Shown: positions 48,909 to 59,531 of the stretch, piece after piece | Position numbering within the stretch: position 1 is the stretch's first letter | Layout: each line of letters opens with the position of its first letter | Source of the DNA: Stenopsyche tienmushanensis | Lineage: Eukaryota > Arthropoda > Insecta > Trichoptera > Stenopsychidae | DNA length: 64,000 nucleotides | NCBI GenBank assembly: GCA_008973525.1 | Contig: WACJ01000286.1 | Span: 360,630-424,629, forward strand | Direction of reading: 5' to 3' | Notes under the pieces: model-generated | What the model was told of the DNA's origin: nothing | The model's input: only the letters and a program-made list of their open reading frames with translations | Database searches by the model: none | Position numbers and translations under genes: made by a program

Positions 48909-49799
48909 TGTAACGTGGAGTTGGGAAATCCCCAACCAAAGAGACAGGGTTGCCGTGCAAGCCTGGAAATTTCCATTTCAAGGGAAAGAATTTCTAGAAG
49001 CGTAACGATACTCGGTTAAATGATCCATCAATTCTCGTATCTTAACGACCATAATAAAGACTCTTGTTTATAAAAGCATCAAATGATCGACCTTTCTGGA
49101 AGGACGATTAGCATTCCGTAGGATCAGATAACAATGATAGAACGCGCTCGAAGCGCCATATCAATTCAGCAATAGGATCAGCAGCAATCATCATAAAAAT
49201 TCCGATACAACTACGCAATGCAATTGGCGTCCAGAAAGATCGATGAAAGAGAAGGGGATCATTAAACCGTGTATAAAAGAGGTGCAGAGCACCATACAGG
49301 AAGTCAAGCTCTCCTTGGGGAGTCGAGCTTCGGCTCGACGACCGTCAAAGTCTTCTTCTCCTTCGGGAGTCGAGCTTCGGCTCGACGACCGTCACAGTCA
49401 AATTCGAAGCTTCTTCGGGAGTCGAGCTTCGACTCGACGACTGATAGAGTCAGTCCTGAGTGCCGAGTCCCGAGTCCCCGATATAACTTTGGTTGAGCTA
49501 GCAGCGTTGAAACTCGGTCTACGCCTCGCAACCGTAGCCTCTACAAGTGAAGACAATAAAATATTCAAAAGAAGAGGCCATCTTTGAAATTCATCGTCCG
49601 AAGATCCACCATCCACCACCCCCTCCCCATTATTTGAATCCTTTTCGCCGACGTTTCGGGAGACGCGGCAGCCGTGGGTTATTGGAAAACCCGCGCTGAG
49701 GATACCGTCGCGCGCCGGAAGGATCGAAGAAAGAAAATCGACCGGTCCGCGGCGAAGATAACTGGGCCCCGAAATTCGGCAGAGGGCGCCCACGTTACA
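48909..49799 (+). mobile_element. Solo LTR with TGTAAC...GTTACA ends
   Basis: The 891-bp unit begins TGTAACGTGG and ends CCACGTTACA (10-bp inverted ends, TG...CA). Its flanks are ATAG and ATAT, fitting a mutated 4-bp target duplication. Inside are a TATAAAAG box at about 49271, three hairpin repeats at 49318-49440, and AATAAA at about 49555, giving a plausible U3-R-U5 order. No internal retrotransposon coding region adjoins it, so it is a solo LTR. The superfamily (gypsy or BEL) is not resolved. Confidence 0.75.
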
Positions 49800-50864
49800 A
49801 TATAAAGAAAGAAAAGATAAAATTACAATTCAGAAATAGACAAATAAAACACTAAAAAATTCAAACACTATTTTGAAAATATGCCCGAAGTAATATTAAA
49901 CATTGAGTGTTTTGTCACTTAATCTGGATCTGATTTTGTTAGCTGTCAGGCTGCTGAGACAGAGACCAAAACTCGCAAAATTCCCGATTTCCCAACAAAT
50001 TATTTATTTTCGTCGCTGCAGATGAAAACTTATATACTATAATACTTTGATGTGATTCGTAATTATATTACGGAGGAATACAAAAATTTTGCACTCTGTA
50101 TCTATTATATTTCATATCAATATTCCCATTATTAGAGTCGAGGTGTAGTAAATACATCACCGGTAGGGAAAGGTTACTGTTAGGCTATTTATTTAATCGC
50201 ATATGCGTGCTGTCTCCGGGCTCGAAGAAAAACAAATCGGCCCTTTACGACACACACATACAAAACAAAGCTGCGACACGATTCGTACAGCTATGAAGAA
50301 TCTACTGTCCCCGAGAGGACATCCCCCTGGGATTGTTCGCTAGCCCATTATATTAAAATGGGCTGAAAATGACTTTTTCAAATGAAAGTGTATTTTGCGT
50401 TATGACAACATTAGCTTGGTTGCGCAACAAAAAGACCACGCTCGTGGAATTCTCCCATAAGCGAAAAGTTATTTTTTTTCTTTGTATAATAGGTTTTAAA
50501 ACATTTCTCAGCGTTTAACGGAACATTACATACAAATGTTTGCAGTGCACACTCTACATGCTCTTCGTAGGAAGTCCTCACTTTTGTGACTGATTATTTT
50601 TCACATGACATGTTTTTTTTAAATCGCCCGAAAGTTTCCGGTGGATCGACAATCAGCGTCTTTAAAGCGTTCTGTTCCAGTTTTGCGTAAAAACCACCCG
50701 AGGTGAATATTCGAGGTGCATCAGACTGAAGCGATAACTTTCGTGGTTGATGCCATAATTTAATGCATCGTGGGCCCTTCTGCTTCCAACATTCACGTTT
50801 ATACTTTTATGGCCACACGGTTGTCTCTATTCTTTATTTTTAGTATTTATTTATTTATTTGTAT
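49800..50864. other. AT-rich DNA between two solo LTRs
   Basis: No gag, pol, primer-binding site or polypurine tract is visible, so this is not the inside of one element. Nothing else recognised. Confidence 0.5.
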
Positions 50865-51239
50865 TGTAACGCGGAAATAAATCCGGGGGAAAATTGCAAG
50901 TTTATCAGTTCGGATTTTCTATCTTCAAAAGAGATTTCTATAAAAGAGTAGTGATACGCGGACGATGACATCATAGGTGTCATCATATCGGCGGCTGATT
51001 GTCGGGTGTAGAGTTCCCGGGAAGCCCCGGCGGCGATCGGAACGAGCGGCGAGTCCGAGTTGTCGGGGATTTTTGCCAAGATATCGGGGATTTTTGCAAC
51101 GCAACACCAACATGACGACGAAAAGAAAAGGCGCCCAGTGCGCAGTTGGCGACCAGACTTACGCGGAGGAGGACCTTCGGGCTGCAGCGACGAAAATAAA
51201 GAAGCCGACCTCTTGCGTCAGAAGGTGTTCAATGTTACA
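50865..51239 (+). mobile_element. Solo LTR with 4-bp target duplication
   Basis: The 375-bp unit runs from TGTAACGCGG to TGTTACA, flanked on both sides by GTAT (50861-50864 and 51240-51243). A TATAAAAG box lies at about 50941 and AATAAA at about 51195. Its ends resemble those of the 48909 LTR, but the bodies differ, so it belongs to a related family. Confidence 0.78.
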
Positions 51240-52190
51240 GTATGTTCGTTATTTATTTGTATGATTATTTATACGGTTATTTATGTATTGTCGGCGTGTA
51301 CACGAAAAATTGGACGGAGCATGGAGATGAAGGGCAATCGTCGCTGCAACTGTACGGTCGCTCTTTTAACTTTTATCCTTTCAAATTACTCACGGAAGCG
51401 ATTTATTTCAATCTCAAGTGAGATACATACATATTTCTCTATCAAAACATATGTGGCTCGCGTGAACTCTTTTATTAAAATTTACACTATCGCACCTTTT
51501 TTCGTTCGAAAAAAATAACGTTATTTCAACGAGAATGCATTACAATTAACGTTTCTTGAAAAATATAACAGTTTCGCCCCACTCTTAGCGATACAGGATT
51601 GAAACCAACACCCAGAGGCAAAACATGCACATTTTTAACCAGAAAATGTCCTAAAATAAATTCGGATAAAAGATTGCTATGTTTAATTTCATCGACTATC
51701 CCCGCAAAATTAAATTTTATCAAATGCTCTGCAATACGGAGCCAATCGCTATCATTTTTGGGGCTGCCTCGTGCAGCCTACTTTCTCATCGTGTTCGAAG
51801 ACGAAGGCCCGAATGGACCCTGACGCCTCCCTCGCTGAAGTCTTCGTATGGAACTCCAGCAAATAGAGGACGGAGCGCCCGCCTTCTCGACAGCATAGCT
51901 CTGCACCCTTCCAAGACATTTCTAGAAAACGACGTTTCAGCAGAGAAGTTGTTGCTCTTTTGTCTGCAGCTGATTTTCATCTTTCCGACGACATTATAAG
52001 GCTGCTCAAAAGAGAGGGAGACGTTTTCCCCGCTTTACACATTTTTTGGGAAGTCGTAATTTTTGAATTTGTCGTGTTTTGTACATGAAAATTAAGATCA
52101 TCAGAGAACGTTACAATAGCATCGGGGGAAAGGTTTATTAAATGGCAATAATATAGCTGTATTGATAGAAAGTGGAACAAAAAAAACAAA
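51240..52190. other. Unassigned DNA
   Basis: Frames at 51599-51999 are short and overlap on both strands with no family resemblance. Nothing supported. Confidence 0.45.
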
Positions 52191-52194
52191 TGCT

Positions 52195-52690
52195 TTTGGG
52201 AGAATTTCAACCCGGTATTCTGTATCAACTCAGAGTAACTGCAACAAATGCTGTTGGACCGACGACCATTGTTGTCACTGTTTCAATTAAAATACACTGG
52301 AGGAAAACATAGCTTTAAAAATAAGATTTTGAACAAATTCTCAAATAACGTTATTTATTTTGAAAATTATTTTCAGAAGAGATTGACACTTACATTGAAC
52401 CGTTGGATAGCATACTTATCATAGTATGTAGTTCAATTCTTCTACTTCTCTGTAAGCTCATATGCATTTTTGCAGCAATACAAAAGCATTGGTAAGAATA
52501 TTGCAATTGAGCTTTGTATTAAAATCAGAATAAAAATAATATAAAACAACTTAAATTTACAGATATTATCTTTTGTGTGGATTGGGTGCTGGAAGTTTTT
52601 ACAAAGAAATAACACTGGCATGTCCTCTGTCTTCTTTATCTGTTCTCAACTTTACACATCACCAGTTTCAATAAGGAAACCTAGTAAAAC
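52195..52690 (+). pseudogene. Possible Dscam-like fibronectin III / membrane-exon relic
   Basis: At 52199-52285 a frame reads GEFQPGILYQLRVTATNAVG, matching the F-G strand pattern of fibronectin type III domains. After an AG acceptor, 52376-52494 encodes a hydrophobic segment (ILIIVCSSILLLLCKLI) and ends at a GTAAG donor. A third block after an AG at 52560 (FYKEITLACPL) soon meets a stop. The order resembles the last FnIII and transmembrane exons of Dscam-type adhesion proteins, but no immunoglobulin or cytoplasmic part is present. It is weak evidence and could be another FnIII receptor. Confidence 0.35.
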
Positions 52691-52844
52691 CAATTCAGGT
52701 AACAAATGTTGACTACTATTGTATTACTTCAAATGTTCTATTTGTATTTAATGCGAATGGTTAATTTTTTTGTATTTGGGGGCTGGTGAATTTCATTTTC
52801 GCTTTCTGAAGTATTCATGTTATTGTGTGGAGTGAATACTTCTG

Positions 52845-55100
52845 TTAAGTGTTTCTAGTCCATTCTCTGTTTTTCTTTTTGATAGGCGGTGATGTTACTT
52901 GGGGTCGTTTTAGGTATTTTGTAACTTTCCACAGCGAGTATTCTGTGGCTTCAGCAGCGGTTAGCCTGTTGAGATAGTCACTGATTGCTTCATTTTTGCT
53001 TTTAGTGATGGCATTTTTAAGGTATTTTATAGCATGGTTTAGTTCGTTTTCCGGCGATCTCGTTACTTGCCAAAGTTTTCTCATTTTGTGTTTTTCTGCA
53101 ATTTTCTGTTTGATTGTTGTGCACAGCAGTTCTTTTATATTTTTTTGCATCCATTCCGAAGTTGAATTCCTTGTGTCTTCCCGCAGAGTAGTCAAAAAAT
53201 TCAACTGCGTCAGTGAGGTTCTCTTTTGTTTTGAGAGGTAGGTGTTTTTATCAAGTGGTTGTTGATAAGTTCGGGAAACATGTTCCAGTTTATGCGGTTA
53301 TTGGTTCAAGTTAAGGGTTTTAGTATTTTCCTTTCATGACTGCTCGTCGTGACTGACGGGAGAATGATCGGAGGACAAATCGAGATTGGATTTTACCTTG
53401 AAGTAGGCTGCTGATATTCCTTTTATTACACAAAAGTCTATCGTGTCTGGGTTTTTTTTCCTGTCAGTTGGCCAGTACGTGGGTTGATTTGATGCGGTAA
53501 TGGGATTTGACGCAACGATTGCCTTGTATAACTCTTGTTCTTTGTTAGTTATCAGTCTCGAGCCCCATTGTGTATGTTTGGCATTTTAATCACCACCAGC
53601 AATGAATTTATTTATAAGGGTGCTGTGAAATCGTTGGAAGTTCTCATTTTTAATACAGTGTCTAGGTGGACAGTACACGGCTAAGATGGTGATCGGTCCT
53701 CTCCAGTCTTCTACGACGATGTTGGTCTCCTGGAGGCTTTGTGATGTTTAATAGACTTTCTTAGTATAACTGCAATTCCGCCTTGAGATGTTCCATCTGG
53801 ATGCTCTGTTTATATGCTGTATTGTGGGATTTTTATATAATTTTTGTCTGTAAAGTGAGTTTTAGAGATCAGCATAATATTACTTTTTTTTCCATTTTTT
53901 GTAAATTTTGTATTTCAAGTGTGTTTGCCATTGGCGTTCCATATTGCTATTTTTAGCGTTGAGAAGTTGAGAGTATGGTGATGAGGGTTGAAAGTATGTT
54001 TAGCATGGTACTCATCTGTTCGATGATCCCTTTCTTCACGACTTTTAATTTTGCCATGTCTTACGTTTGATTTCTAGTTATGATCTGAGAGTATGATATT
54101 TTGTTTCCGCTGGTCGGCTGTATTGTTGGTATGTGGGCTAGCTTGGTGGCATCTGTTTGTTTCTTAGCGCAGGAAACTGTGTTTTTTTTTGAAGGTTTTT
54201 GTATGTTTGCACTTTCACAGAGAACGCATTTGATGTCATCTGATCGGTTTTTTTTGGCACATTGTCCGGTCTCGTGGTCGAGGCTTCCTGCAATAAAAAT
54301 TCTTGATATGTCAGTAATTTTGGCACCTAGTGCATTGCGGGATTTCTATTTTTGGACGAGGTGGCTCAAACTTAATATTTCTTAGTAAATTTGATATTGT
54401 AGATCTGTTCTGTCTAAGTTCAACAAAGAATAGCAATAATGGCGTTTTAGTGCCTCTATCGAGGATATTGTGGATGATTTATACTTTATGCTCATGACTT
54501 TCTATTTGTGTTTTTATGGTTACCTTATCAGTAGAGGGATGAAGGTTTCTCAGTACCAGTTGAAAGTTTTTTTTTTTACATGTGTTTTTTTACATAGAGT
54601 AAATATAATAAATGTAGAGTGAAAATCTGCATTTTTTTCTTTAGTGCATTAATAGTGCTGTCATACTTAGTTCTGTCGGTTAGTTGAATTTTGATTTGAT
54701 CTAGGCTTAAGACCTTGAGTCATTGTCTAAAGATAGAATAAAGCAGTTTGGTAAAAGGCTCTATGTTTTTAACACCAGTTACAATTATAGGGGGTGGTTT
54801 TATTGATTTTTCATCAGTGTTTTCTAAAGAAGAGAACCTATTGGATGTTGGTGCAGTCAGTCAGTATTTTTCTGTTTGTGTTTGCTTGTTTCACTGAAAG
54901 ACTTCTGTTCTCTCTCTTTTTTTTTTTTTTTTTTTTTGGATTTTTCATGATTGATCATTGTTATCGTCCTCAATGGCACCATCCTCAGATAAGTTTTTCG
55001 TTGGTTCAGATTGGTCTATGTATTGGATGTCGATTGATGGCTTGTCCGACGAGTTGACCATGGTTGGTTTTTTATTTAGACTTTATTATATTAAATGTTT
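52845..55100 (-). mobile_element. Jockey-like non-LTR retrotransposon, decayed
   Basis: Read on the minus strand. Around 54560-54370 is a Gag-like FQLVLRNLHPSTDKV block. At 54300-54210 is a degraded zinc-knuckle stretch (DHETGQCAKK, KCVLCE). From about 53960 comes an endonuclease start (MANTLEIQNL) with H-P-G-G and GGDYNAKHTQWGS-like remnants near 53600. At 53204-52845 is an open 119-codon linker to the reverse transcriptase (KHKMRKLWQVTRSPENELNH, TEYSLWKVTKYLKRPQV). The reverse transcriptase itself is missing, so the copy is truncated at its 3' side and full of frameshifts. Confidence 0.75.
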
Positions 55101-55639
55101 AGTACCACTGATATTTGATATGTATCTAGCGGTGAGTTTTAATGAGTGTCTAATTTCACTGTCTTTGCACAAAATTGCTGCATAATTCACTACATGATGG
55201 TGGGTGGGTGGATGTTTTATGTTTATATTTTTGTATGTTAAGAGTGATGTTTTTCAAAAGTGCCCCTGTGCAGTGGCAAATCACAAAACGCACACACGTG
55301 TAGAAAGTTTCACTCTTTTTTTTTACAGTACACACTCGGCATTGTTTTTGAGTGAACTTTTCTTTTTTTTTCCCTTTTTTTATTGACTTTATGAAAGATA
55401 TGCCATCACTTCTGTCAACGATAAACATTTCGTGTATAGCCTATAACTGATTCAGGTTTCATTATGGACTCACTACTTTGTCGATTTATTTTCTTTTTTG
55501 CGATTATATTTCCCGTGTGCATTGTGGATAGCATCGTCACTTCTCGCTTGTCTTTCCACATTTGTGCGAGCATTTTATTATTTTTTGTGTGGTAAATTAG
55601 TTTCACCTTTGGCCAATCTTCTATTAAATTTAGGCATGA

Positions 55640-56005
55640 AGTAGTAAAGTAAAACTACAGAAGTATGAAGTAGTAAAGTAATATGGCCAGAAGGCTATAT
55701 TGCTTTCCAACGAGAATTTAATATTGACTTTTTAATTTCTTTAATTGCTAATCCTATATATTTCACACAATTTAAGATCGTGAAATTTTTCCAGGCTTCT
55801 AAAATCGTGAGTGAGATATTTCCCTCTATTTGATTTAATATTTCTTTATATGACTGCTTTATGTGGTATGTTGTGAATGTTGAAATTACCCCTTGGTCCT
55901 AACGGTTGGATTAGAGAAGTCGTAATTGGTGGTAAAAATATAAATTCAACATTTGGATGATGTATATCTTGTGGATGACCTGGTACATTATCTAAGAGTA
56001 TCTAT
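55640..56005 (-). mobile_element. pogo/Tigger-type transposase relic (DDE_1)
   Basis: On the minus strand near 55985-55890 the frames read LDNVPGHPQDIHHPNVEF, then IFLPPITTSLIQPL, the DDE_1 signature of pogo/Tigger transposases, with frameshifts. Degraded downstream sequence (NIHNIPHKAVI, FRSLEKFHDL) follows the same family order. A 15-bp direct repeat GAAGTAGTAAAGTAA occurs twice near 55637-55680. Confidence 0.65.
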
Positions 56006-56171
56006 AGAACTTACGCGGAATAACTGTCGGCGCCTTTATGATGCTTCTTGTGAGCATCCTCCGTCCAGTGCTGTGCTGGGTTATGCATTGCTGTCGCTTC
56101 GTGGTACCCTGTTTGCACTTTCAGATGTTTTTGCTTGGTTATTGGTGCCTTAAAATTGATATGATCGTTCT

Positions 56172-56675
56172 TTAATATTTGCAAGTATGTATTGGGGATT
56201 TGTAATCTAATTGCAAGAATGCGTTCTGATGATCTGTCATCTCTTGGATGATATATCTATTGGTTTGTTCAATGTACGATATGATGCAGGCTGAGCATGA
56301 AATAAATAAAGCAAATATCAAAAATATTTGGTCGAATATTTGATATACAATAGTTACCCTCAGTTCTTCGTCTAAATTCCTAAGTCTTGTTTTTCGTATT
56401 AGTTTAGTTTTCATATTAGTTATTGTTGAGAAACCAAGGTCACACAAATATGATGTTGAAAACTGTAACATAATATTCATTGGCTTCATGTTCACATGAA
56501 GCCAATGAATGAACTCTTCAGAGTTGGATGTTCTTCTTGGAAAAAAAAAAATAAACCCAAAAGTAATTTCGGTCGACAACGAGACTAATTCTTCGTATGA
56601 AAATTCAATACGATGTATCAGTCGTAGAAAATTCGACGAGTTGAGGGTGATGGTTGGTTGTAATGCTTGATACAT
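56172..56675 (-). mobile_element. hAT-type transposase C-terminal fragment
   Basis: A 167-codon open stretch includes MLQFSTSYLCDLGFSTITNM and KTRLRNLDEELRVTI, the C-terminal dimerisation region of hAT/ZBED-like transposases (LPFSTSYLCE.GFS). The rest of the transposase is absent. A 34-bp near-perfect palindrome sits within it (56476-56509). Confidence 0.72.
56476..56509. repeat. 34-bp palindrome, 16-bp perfect arms
   Basis: TTCATTGGCTTCATGT at 56476-56491 and its exact complement at 56494-56509, with a 2-base centre. Confidence 0.95.
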
Positions 56676-56712
56676 CTAGTATCGGGCCATTTTGAATTAT
56701 GTGTATATATAG

Positions 56713-56713
<1 letters not shown>

Positions 56714-56746
<33 letters not shown>
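56714..56746. repeat. Poly(A) run
   Basis: About 33 A on the plus strand, between the hAT relic and the histone H2A pseudogene leader. Confidence 0.9.
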
Positions 56747-56747
<1 letters not shown>

Positions 56748-56957
56748 AGATTTCCGTCATTCTTTCTACTCCGTCAGTTTGCGACCGTGCATATACTCTA
56801 ATCCCCAGCAATTCCCCATCGATTCGTAAATTAAAGATTAACGTACGCCATTAACATTTAAGGTGCAGAATCTGACCCGAATTCGACGCAGACATACGGA
56901 TGCGATTCTCACTCCATTCGTTTTTCCGCACGAAAGCTCGCTCGCTCGCATGTCGAC

Positions 56958-57242
56958 ATGTCCGGAAATGAAAAGGCGGGAAAGGGGAAAGAAAAGGTGA
57001 TGTCCCGTTCGAACCGAGCCGGTCTCAAGCTGGAATATCAGGCCGCTTAAGTTTTTGAATTGGCCGGCAACGTCCTTCGCGACAACAAAACCAGAATCAT
57101 CACTAGGTATCTGCAGCCCGTGATCAGAAACGATGAGGAGGAGCTTAGCAAGCTCCTCTCCAGTGTGATGATCACACAAGAAGGTGCGTTTCCAAACATC
57201 CAGAACATTCAGCTGCCGAAGAAGACCGAGAAAAATAAGTAA
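56958..57242 (+). pseudogene. Histone H2A pseudogene
   Basis: From the ATG at 56958 a single frame reads MSGNEKAGKGKEK, SRSNRAGLK, then an in-frame TAA (57048), [39 protein letters not shown] and LPKKTEKNK before the final stop. This is H2A order with roughly 30 residues missing between RAGL and the second half of the histone fold (VGRIHRLL through the acidic-patch helix region). The premature stop and deletion make it non-functional. It keeps a histone 3' stem-loop about 115 bp downstream, so it derives from a replication-dependent gene rather than a processed transcript. Confidence 0.88.
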
Positions 57243-57356
57243 AAATAAAGCAAAAGTGGACGACTGTCCGTTTCGGGATTGGAAACGCGTGGTCCTCGAC
57301 CGAAGACTGATGATAGCGTCGGTGACGATTTAAATTATTAAATATTTTTTAAAAAA

Positions 57357-57372
57357 GGTCCTTTTCAGGGCC
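57357..57372 (+). terminator. Histone mRNA 3' stem-loop
   Basis: GGTCCTTTTCAGGGCC fits the metazoan histone stem-loop consensus: 6-bp stem with one G-T pair, TTTC loop. It lies downstream of the H2A pseudogene, with the expected A-rich flank before it. Confidence 0.9.
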
Positions 57373-58495
57373 AACTTAATATTTCAAATCGGTTATACAA
57401 AGCCTATGCGCATGATGTTAACGAAACGATGTGCACGTATCGTCGCATGTTGTTTCGTTTATTATTTATATGTATACATTTAATTCTCGTTTTTATATGA
57501 TAGATACGCTCAGCAAAATCTGTATAAAAAAAAAGAAATTCAATAAAAAATATACAAAAACATTTTTATTAACAAGCTAAACTAAAAATATCCTCTCGGA
57601 AAAGCCCTGGAAAATTCCATGAAATTATCTTGAAGACGAAAACCTCCCAAGAAAGAATAAGAAGAAATCCCCCGAAATTATCCGGACGGTCCCAGAGGTC
57701 ATTCCAGGAAAAACGGAACTTTTCGGAAAATCAATGGAAACAACTCCAGTAGAGAGCCCCGGAAATTCTGGTCTCGGGAAGTACATGGTTGCAGGGTTTG
57801 CCTATAGGGGATGGTTCATTGTTAGAAGCATTATTACACAATAAAAATATCAGCAGATGTATTTTGTTTAAATTTAAATTATCAGTCGTGTTGATGGGTT
57901 ACGCGAGCGAGAAACGACGATGATCGTATGCGATATAAATATCATTATCGTCGTCGACGTTGGTATTATTCTAATGTTGATCTCTGCGTCCGAATCGAAT
58001 GCGGGCCGTCGTACGGATCGGCTAAACTATCGCGACAGAACAATCGCGACCGACTGAGCTCCGCCCGATTCATCGATTCTATATATGCCTTATTCCCCAC
58101 CTCGTCCTCTGTCCTTTTGTACCGCCCTTTTTGTTTAACACTAAGTCCGAGCTACACCGTCACGAGCTAAGCGAGATTGGCTAAAGTTCCGTAGAGATCC
58201 GCCCGTGCCGCGCCTCTTACACGCGTTTGGCTCAATCGTAACATCAACAATCGCCGTGATTCGTTCGACGCTATACTGTGATTGGGAATACCATGATGCA
58301 AAATACTCCTCTTGTCGTCATTCGATGGATTGGCCTACAGTTCTCAAAGTTTTCAAACCGGGATGGAATAATTCTAATTTATTTTACGTGAAAAGAGTTG
58401 ATAATTAGGATTTCAACTGTATTATTTACTGATGTCAGAATCCTTAAGATAATTTCATGCATAGGCTTTGTATAACCGACTTGAAATATTAAGTT
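57373..58495. other. Spacer between two tail-to-tail histone remnants
   Basis: No complete gene. A TATA-like CTATATATGCC at about 58080 and several ATTGG (inverted CCAAT) words at about 58175, 58277 and 58335 could be histone promoter remnants. Frames at 57928-58408 match nothing. Confidence 0.4.
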
Positions 58496-58511
58496 GGTCC
58501 TGAAAAGGACC
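58496..58511 (-). terminator. Histone mRNA 3' stem-loop, opposite strand
   Basis: On the minus strand GGTCCTTTTCAGGACC is a perfect 6-bp stem with a TTTC loop. Flanks match those of the plus-strand stem-loop at 57357 in inverse orientation. Confidence 0.92.
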
Positions 58512-58580
58512 TTTTTATAAAATATTTAATAATATAAATCGGCACCGACACTATCGTCTGTCTTCGGTCGACGACAATGC

Positions 58581-58582
<2 letters not shown>

Positions 58583-58642
<60 letters not shown>
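58583..58642. repeat. 60-base poly(T)
   Basis: An uninterrupted T run (poly(A) on the minus strand) between the H2A tail fragment and its stem-loop. The corresponding place in the plus-strand copy has no such run. Confidence 0.95.
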
Positions 58643-58645
<3 letters not shown>

Positions 58646-58667
58646 CCTGAAGCGGACGGTCCTTCAC

Positions 58668-58725
58668 TTATGCTTTCTTTTTATTCGGCAGCAGAATGTC
58701 CTAGATTTTAGGAAAGCACTCGGAA
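58668..58725 (-). pseudogene. Histone H2A C-terminal fragment
   Basis: The minus-strand frame ends DILLPNKKKA and stop, with a PKI block before it, matching the C-terminal tail of H2A (PNIQ..LLPKK). An in-frame stop interrupts it, and everything upstream is lost. With its stem-loop it mirrors the H2A pseudogene at 56958. Confidence 0.65.
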
Positions 58726-58734
58726 TTCCACAAG

Positions 58735-58996
58735 TGAGAATTAAATAATAATTTCATAAATGACGTCGACGAAGTCGGCGCAGGCTTGAGAGGTTCTTAG
58801 GTTAGTATAGGTTTCCGATAAAGTAAAGCATTCGGATTCTGGTAGAAACTAAACAATTTCACAAATGACGTCGACGAAGTCGGCGTAGGCTTAAAGGTTC
58901 TCAGGTTAGGTTAAGTTCTACGATGTAATAAAGCAATAAGGGTGGGAACTTAATAAAGTCATAAATTACGTCGACGAAGTCGGCAAAGGATGATGA
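58735..58996 (+). repeat. Minisatellite, about 100-bp unit, three copies
   Basis: TGACGTCGACGAAGTCGGCG recurs at 58761 and 58866 and, with a variant start, at 58965. Between them AGGTTCT.AGGTTAG and a TAAAGCA block also repeat. Each unit ends with AGGTTAG, hinting at growth from telomere-like repeats. Confidence 0.8.
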
Positions 58997-59108
58997 GGTT
59001 CGCGGGTTAGGTTCGCGGGTTAGGTTCGCGGGTTAGGTTCGCGGGTTAGGTTCGCGGGTTAGGTTCGCGGGTTAGGTTAGGTTAGGTTAGGTTAGGTTAG
59101 GTTAGGTT
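58997..59108 (+). repeat. Telomere-like array: variant GGTTCGCGGGTTA then (GGTTA)n
   Basis: Six copies of a 13-bp unit GGTTCGCGGGTTA (58997-59074) pass into about seven perfect GGTTA repeats, the TTAGG insect telomere unit, which end at the 5' boundary of the retrotransposon. Confidence 0.92.
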
Positions 59109-59531
59109 CTCTTGCCTCCGGGCTGTCGTGGAGTGCGGACGTGCGGCCGGTTGTGCTCCTGCTGTCAGCGGAGTCCCAATCTGGCGCGGGCGCACCGCCC
59201 CCATTGCGAAGAAGCGAAGACACGGAGACCAGCTCGTGAAGGAGACACCCCATCGAGTGAGGTACCTGACGAACCGGGATTTCCCGGGGAATCCGTTGGG
59301 GTATACCCCGACGCTTTTCCGGGGAAAACCGAGGGCGATTTTCCGACCTTACCCAGGTAAACTTTGGGGGGGTAGATTTTTCCGAAAATTTTCCGGAATT
59401 TTCCGAGTAAACTTCCGTGGGACGACGAATTTTCCGGGAAGTTTCGTGGGACGGCGAATTTTCCGGGGCTTTTCCGGAAGTTTTCGTGGGTCGCCTAAAA
59501 ACGTGAAAAAATTTATTTCAAGTGGCAAAAG

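Noticed and set aside
54921..54938. T-run and low-complexity frames at 54.8-55.4 kb as genes
   Set aside because: They are antisense to a decayed jockey-like element and consist of low-complexity phenylalanine runs.
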